Shown here: one piece after another, positions 59,954-64,000 of the stretch
Position numbering within the stretch: position 1 is the first letter of the stretch
How the letters are laid out: every line of letters starts with the position of its first letter
Source of the DNA: Nocardiopsis algeriensis
GTDB lineage: Bacteria; Actinomycetota; Actinomycetes; Streptosporangiales; Streptosporangiaceae
Direction of reading: 5' to 3'
DNA length: 64,000 bases
Assembly: GCF_014203695.1 (NCBI RefSeq)
Contig: NZ_JACHJO010000011.1
Span: forward strand, 62,001 to 126,000
The notes under the pieces: model-generated
Database searches by the model: none
Told to the model about the DNA's origin: nothing
Seen by the model: only the letters and a program-made list of their open reading frames with translations
Translations under genes and position numbers: made by a program

Positions 59954-60784
59954 TCACTCGCCGGGGGGCGGCTCCTCCTGGCGTCCGTACCAGGGCCACC
60001 ACTCGACCGTCCGCCCCGAGGGGAACATCCGGTCCAGGCGGACGGTGAGGCGTAGCGCGAATCCGCCCGCGATCATCCCCGCCAGCAGGTCGGTGAACCA
60101 GTGGAAGTGCAGGTAGATCGAGACCGCTGCCTGGAGCGCCGCGATCGCGACGATGCAGTACGCCAGCCGGCGGATGATGTGCGGCCGAGCCGCGCCGAAG
60201 CGGACGATGAGGTAGAGCACCAACCCGTAGATGAGGATCGCGTTCGCGCCGTGCCCCGAGGGAAAGGCCACGTTCCCCATGCCCGCGAAGAAGTCGGGGT
60301 CGTAGTTCTTGGCGTGGCCGCGGTTGAACGCCAGCTTCATGATCGAGACCAGCGACATCATCCCCACCACGCCGACCGCGCTCAGCACCATCGGCCGCCA
60401 GCTCCGGTGCCAGTAGGCCAGCTGGAGAGCGGTCACCCCCAGGACCGGCAGCGCGACGTAACGGGAGGCCACGTTGTCGGGCCAGTGGATGAGCGGCTCG
60501 CGCAGGGTGTCCCAGAAGGGCCGGGGCAGCTCGTTGAGGAAGTTGTCCACCGGGTGGAGCGGGCCCGCCGCGAGCATCGTCATCGCGATGAGGGCCACGG
60601 CGAGGATGATGGCGATCCGGTCCGAGGCCAGGCCCCAGGCGATCTCGCTCACGCTCGGCCACGTGACCGAACGCACGACGGGCGGGCCGGGCGCGTATGC
60701 TTCGCCGCGTACCACCGGAATGGGGCCGCTGTAGGGCCCGGGAGCCGGGGTGGCCCCCTCTTCCCTGCCGTGTGTCATGCTCAC
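59954..60784 (-). CDS. PAP2-superfamily membrane phosphatase
   Basis: 276 residues, five or six membrane helices. Phosphatase motifs: K-x6-R-like KLAFNRGHAKNY, PSGHG, and HFHWFTDLLAGMIAGG (usual S-R-x5-H-x3-D with changed first residues). Such proteins remove phosphate from lipid phosphates such as undecaprenyl or phosphatidic acid, or from diacylglycerol pyrophosphate. The GTG at 60784 is chosen for GAGGG 8 nt upstream; an ATG two codons on is also possible. A Pro/Gly-rich cytoplasmic N-terminal stretch of about 40 residues precedes the first helix. Confidence 0.83.
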   Translation of the reverse strand: MSMTHGREEGATPAPGPYSGPIPVVRGEAYAPGPPVVRSVTWPSVSEIAWGLASDRIAIILAVALIAMTMLAAGPLHPVDNFLNELPRPFWDTLREPLIHWPDNVASRYVALPVLGVTALQLAYWHRSWRPMVLSAVGVVGMMSLVSIMKLAFNRGHAKNYDPDFFAGMGNVAFPSGHGANAILIYGLVLYLIVRFGAARPHIIRRLAYCIVAIAALQAAVSIYLHFHWFTDLLAGMIAGGFALRLTVRLDRMFPSGRTVEWWPWYGRQEEPPPGE

Positions 60785-61506
60785 GTGTCTCGCCCTCGGG
60801 TGCCGGATCCTCGAAGTGTGCGTCATGTGCTCAGCGCTCGTCTCACGATGTGTGGGCTCGCCTGCAGCACTGGCTGGGCGGGGGAACGGCTGGGCCCTGT
60901 TTTTCGGATGGTGGGGACTCGGTTGTGCCGAGGGATGCGACAGCATCCAGAAAACACGGCTCGGCCTTTGCGGACGTGGTTCACCGACTTCCTCCGGCCG
61001 AATCGGGGAGAGAGGGTGCCTCCCTCCGGTTCGACGGCCGGTCCTTCCGGACGGTTCGCCTCTGGGCGGCCGTCCACCGGGCAGGACCGGCATCCGGGGC
61101 GCGGATGCTCGACAGCAGTGGTCGTTTCCGAGGTGCTCGCACACCCCGCGGCGGATCATCGGCGCGGGTGGGGACACCTCGTTCACTCGTTCGCCGTTGC
61201 GTCTATCACTCTCTGTGCGGTTTTGTGTGAATATTGCCGACAGACGAGCCTACCCGCACACGTCCCCTCCCTTCCGTCCCAAGGGCTCAAGTGTGACTCT
61301 TCTGCCTTGCACTTTGCCGGGGAACGGATACTGGACAGGAAGGGTTCACCGCCGCGCGACCCGCTCGCTGCCCCTCCTCCGGCAGCCCGAGTCCCGCTGT
61401 ACAGGAGGCCCGCGCCCGTGTGGCACCCTTCAATGAGCTTGTAGAGACGCTGAGCGAACCGGCCCGCGCACGCCGTGTGCGGGCCGTCGAACGGGAAGGG
61501 CCCTGG
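60785..61506. other. Long control region with repeat copy C
   Basis: 722 bp between the divergent PAP2 and GntR starts. Contains the short repeat copy C (60892-60964) and a comparatively AT-rich stretch near 61170-61240 (around GTTTTGTGTGAATATTGCC), which may be a promoter. No further gene is supported. Confidence 0.45.
60892..60964. repeat. Short divergent member of the palindromic repeat family, copy C
   Basis: 73 bp. The left end GGGCCCTGTTTTTCGGATG and right end CATCCAGAAAACACGGCTC mirror each other imperfectly and match the ends of copies A and B. Inside are hairpins CTCGG-ttgtg-CCGAG and GGATGC-gaca-GCATCC. About 110 bp of the long copies' interior is missing. Confidence 0.65.
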
Positions 61507-62172
61507 ATGGTCGACCTGCCGAGGTTGCCGGACGATCCCTCGAGACTGGCACGCGAGCCGCTGAGGGAGCAGATCCGGCAGGTACTGGTCGAGGGGCTGC
61601 TGTCGGGGCGCTGGAAGCCCGGCGAGCGCATCGTCGAGCGCCGTATCGCCACCGAGCTCAAGGTGAGCCAGGCCCCTGTCCGGGAGGCCCTGCGCGAGCT
61701 GGAGACGCTGCGGCTGATCGAGACCGTGCCCAACAAGGGCGCCCGGGTGAGGGACTTCGGGGTCCGGGACATGGCGGAAATCTATCCCGTGCGCGCCGGA
61801 CTCGAGCTCGTCGCGGCCCGGCTGGCGGCGCCGCGGCTGGCCGCCGACCCCTCTCCCCTGGAGCGGGAGGTGGAGCTGCTCAGGCTGGCCACCGCCGAGG
61901 GCGACGTCTCGGGGCAGATCCGGCACAGTGTCGAGTTCCATCGCGAGATCGTACGGGCGGCGCACAACAGCGTGCTGCTGCACACGTGGGAGTCCCTGGG
62001 CGTCGAGGTGTGGACGACCCTGTCGGTGCGCTGGCTGGACATGGAGCTGCACGCCAAGGCCGCCGACCACGAGCAGATCACCCGCGCTTTCCGTGAAGGG
62101 GACCCGTCGGTCGGTGAGATGGTCAGCGACCACGTGCTCAACTACGTGGAGGCGGCCCTGCGGGCCCGGTGA
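61507..62172 (+). CDS. GntR-family (FadR/FCD subfamily) transcriptional regulator
   Basis: 221 residues. The winged helix is at about 18-80 (PLREQIRQVLVEGLLSGRWKPGERIVERRIATELKVSQAPVREALRELETLRLIETVPNKGARVRDF). The FCD domain has SVEFHREIVRAAHN and DHEQITRAFREGD, and SDHVLNYVEAAL with likely metal-binding His. The ATG at 61507 has GGGAAGG 7 nt upstream; an earlier GTG at 61420 after AGGAGG would add 29 residues not typical of the family. It precedes the pyruvate dehydrogenase operon by 445 bp. A 17-bp palindrome at 62222 lies between, so it may be a PdhR-like regulator. Confidence 0.85.
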   Translation: MVDLPRLPDDPSRLAREPLREQIRQVLVEGLLSGRWKPGERIVERRIATELKVSQAPVREALRELETLRLIETVPNKGARVRDFGVRDMAEIYPVRAGLELVAARLAAPRLAADPSPLEREVELLRLATAEGDVSGQIRHSVEFHREIVRAAHNSVLLHTWESLGVEVWTTLSVRWLDMELHAKAADHEQITRAFREGDPSVGEMVSDHVLNYVEAALRAR

Positions 62173-62617
62173 GGAGGCACCCCTGCCGTGTCTTTTTCCG
62201 GTATCTGCCGTAAAGTCGTATTGATCGATCATCGATCAGACCGTAGAGTGTGCGCGACGCACGTCACACCCAGACGGACTCTTACGGGCGTCCGGAATCG
62301 TTCATCCGGCCGGTGAACGAACCCGGGCACCGACCGCCGCCCCGCACGACACGGATGCATAGGGCGGAGGAGACCGGGAAGCATCCGGTCAGGGGTCCGG
62401 GTGACAACCGCAGGCGAGATTCCGCCGGCCTTCGTGTCCCGGGGAGAACGAGCCACGCTCCCCGGGGCACACCCCGACAGCCACAGAGCGCCACCGTCGT
62501 TCGAGCCCGGCGGCGGCGCGATCCGGGACCGTGCCCGACAGCGCGTTCCCGGCAGGCCTCGCGCTCCGGCCCACAGGCCGGGGGCGCGGGCCTCCTCGTA
62601 CGCAAGAAAGGCAGACA
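62173..62617. other. Leader region of pdh operon
   Basis: 445 bp. Holds TAAAGT (62211-62216, possible -10), the palindrome at 62222-62238 and a long GC-rich untranslated leader. No gene. Confidence 0.45.
62222..62238. promoter_or_regulatory. Perfect palindrome TGATCGAT-C-ATCGATCA
   Basis: 8-bp arms with 1-bp centre, 380 bp before the E1 alpha start and 50 bp after the GntR stop. A candidate operator of the neighbouring GntR protein. Confidence 0.55.
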
Positions 62618-63727
62618 ATGGCTGACACGGCCAAGCCGAAGAGCGGCAGCGCCAGGTCCTCCGGTACCCGGCGCCGCACCAGCCGCAAGAACACCTCCTC
62701 CGGCCTCGGCGGCGAGAAGCCCGAGGTCCTCCTCGACCACTACCGCCAGATGCTGTTCATCCGGCGCTTCGAGGAGCGCACGGCCCAGGCCTACACCCAG
62801 GCCCGCATCGGCGGCTACTGCCACCTCAACCTCGGCGAGGAGGCCACGGTCGTCGGCCTGATGAGCGCGCTGAAGGAGACCGACTACCTCTTCACCAACT
62901 ACCGCGACCACGGGTACGCCATCGGCAAGGGCATGGACCCCAAGCGCGTCATGGCCGAGCTCTACGGGCGCTCGGACGGCGTGGCCAAGGGCTGGGGCGG
63001 GTCCATGCACATGTACGACACCGCCACCCGGATGCTCGGCGGCTACGGCATCGTCGGCGGCCAGCTGCCGCTGGCCACCGGAGCCGCACTGGCCATCTCC
63101 TACCGCGGCGGCGACGAGGTCGTCATGTGCCAGATGGGCGACGGCACCACGAACATCGGCGCCTGGCACGAGTCCCTCAACATCGCCAAGCTGTGGAACC
63201 TGCCGGTCGTCTTCGTGGTGATCAACAACTTCACCGGCATGGGCACGACCGTCGAGATGTCCTCGGCCGAGCCCGACCTGTACAAGCGCGGCGCCGCCTT
63301 CCGCATCGAGGGCGAGCGGGTGGACGGCCGCGACGTGCTCGCGGTGCGCGAGGCCGCCTCGCGCCTCGTCGAACGCGCCCGCAAGGAGCAGACGCCGTTC
63401 CTGCTGGAGGCCTGGAGCTACCGCCAGAAGGGGCACTCGGTCGTCGACCCGGCCAAGTACCGCACCGACGAGCAGCGGGACGAGGCCCGGTCGGAGGAGA
63501 ACGACCCCATCCTCGTCTTCGACAGGCAGCTGACCGAGGCGGGAATCCTCACCGACGAGCTGCGCGACGAGATCGCCGCGTCGGTCAAGGCCGAGGTGGC
63601 CGAGGCCGCCGAGTTCGCCGAGAACAGCCCGCACCCCGACGTGTCGACGCTCTTCGACTACACATACGCCACCCCGGTCCCCAACGAGTCGCGGCGCATG
63701 CCTGCCGACCCGGTGTTCGCGGAGTAG
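62618..63727 (+). CDS. pdhA: Pyruvate dehydrogenase E1 component, alpha subunit
   Basis: 369 residues. Thiamine diphosphate-dependent decarboxylation of pyruvate, first step to acetyl-CoA. Blocks: RRFEERTAQAYTQARIGGYCHLNLGEEATVVG, YRDHGYAIGKGMDPKRVMAELYGRSDGVAKGWGGSMHMYD, GGYGIVGGQLPLATGAAL, and the ThDP motif MGDGTTNIGAWHESLNIAKLWNLPVVFVVINNFTGMGT. The phospho-loop region YRQKGHSVVDPAKYRT also fits. A Lys/Ser/Thr-rich N-terminus of about 35 residues is extra. The ATG at 62618 has GAAAGG upstream. E1 beta follows 15 bp downstream. Confidence 0.93.
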   Translation: MADTAKPKSGSARSSGTRRRTSRKNTSSGLGGEKPEVLLDHYRQMLFIRRFEERTAQAYTQARIGGYCHLNLGEEATVVGLMSALKETDYLFTNYRDHGYAIGKGMDPKRVMAELYGRSDGVAKGWGGSMHMYDTATRMLGGYGIVGGQLPLATGAALAISYRGGDEVVMCQMGDGTTNIGAWHESLNIAKLWNLPVVFVVINNFTGMGTTVEMSSAEPDLYKRGAAFRIEGERVDGRDVLAVREAASRLVERARKEQTPFLLEAWSYRQKGHSVVDPAKYRTDEQRDEARSEENDPILVFDRQLTEAGILTDELRDEIAASVKAEVAEAAEFAENSPHPDVSTLFDYTYATPVPNESRRMPADPVFAE

Positions 63728-63742
63728 AGAAGGAAGTACGAC

Positions 63743-64000
63743 ATGTCTGTGATCACCTACCGCCAGGCACTGCGCGACACACTGCGCGCCGAGATGGTCC
63801 GCGACGAGAACGTCCTCGTCATGGGCGAGGAGATCGGCCTCTTCGAGGGCTCCTACAAGATCACCGAGGGCCTGCTCAAGGAGTTCGGCCCCCGCCGGGT
63901 CAAGGACACCCCGATCGCGGAGGAGGGCTTCGTCGGCGCGGCGATCGGCGCGGCCATGCTGGGACTGCGCCCGGTCGTCGAGCTGATGACCATCAACTTC
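63743..64000 (+). CDS. pdhB: Pyruvate dehydrogenase E1 component, beta subunit (5' part)
   Basis: First 86 codons, then the window ends. [86 protein letters not shown] is typical of E1 beta (Glu in MGEEIG, TPIAE for the ThDP-activating Glu). AGGAAG precedes the ATG. Presumably followed by the E2 gene outside the window. Confidence 0.93.
   Translation, partial: MSVITYRQALRDTLRAEMVRDENVLVMGEEIGLFEGSYKITEGLLKEFGPRRVKDTPIAEEGFVGAAIGAAMLGLRPVVELMTINF

Overview
The window is very GC-rich, carries leaderless-looking promoters and strongly biased third codon positions, and encodes families typical of filamentous Actinobacteria: a DevS/DevR-like kinase pair, LCP glycopolymer ligase, LuxR/NarL, GntR/FCD and HxlR regulators, a VTC/DUF4956 pair and one parS-like palindrome. 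A Nocardiopsaceae-type chromosome (Nocardiopsis or a relative) is my best guess. That is inference from gene content; no rRNA or marker gene is present to prove it.

Left part (1-22 kb). A partial STAND/AAA-type ATPase runs off the left edge. Entner-Doudoroff genes follow (eda, edd, zwf on the minus strand), with a divergent ROK regulator. A 183-bp palindromic repeat sits between edd and eda. Next come a small membrane protein, an LCP wall-polymer transferase with a tandem-repeat cytoplasmic tail, two low-complexity secreted proteins, and a convergent DevS-like GAF-GAF kinase and DevR-like regulator. A GntR-controlled amine/aldehyde catabolic set follows (amidase, D-2-hydroxyacid dehydrogenase, GntR regulator, succinate-semialdehyde-type dehydrogenase, class III aminotransferase). 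Its three copies of an ATTGTYRACAAT operator tie it together.

Mobile region (22.4-26.9 kb). A tRNA-Arg(ACG) gene is the attachment site of a 2.6-kb island bounded by 54-bp direct repeats. The island carries only a tyrosine integrase, apparently lacking its arm-binding N-terminus, and an HNH nuclease resembling ScoMcrA-type modified-DNA restriction enzymes. A VapBC-like toxin-antitoxin pair and a gene-free, palindrome-rich segment follow.

Nitrogen-oxide region (27-47.7 kb). This holds two paralogous, Cys-containing winged-helix regulators, a hemerythrin-DUF2249 protein, an NnrS-like membrane protein, a SPASM radical SAM enzyme, narGHJI-narK, a membrane-cupredoxin-NirK fusion and a CopD-like protein. 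Three transcription starts here share one promoter layout: a TTGTAW -35 inside a GTTGTAATTACAAC-like site, a 17-bp spacer, a (C/T)AAA -10, and a start codon 7 nt further on. Together the genes would reduce nitrate to nitrite to NO and handle the NO. No NO reductase is seen.

Right part (47.8-64 kb). Two methyltransferases, an M20 peptidase, an L,D-transpeptidase, an ABC-2 exporter with a DMT transporter, an acidic poly-Asp secreted protein with a two-component system, DUF4956 plus VTC polyphosphate-polymerase-like genes, a parS-like site, a PAP2 phosphatase, a GntR regulator and the start of a pyruvate dehydrogenase (E1 alpha, E1 beta) operon.
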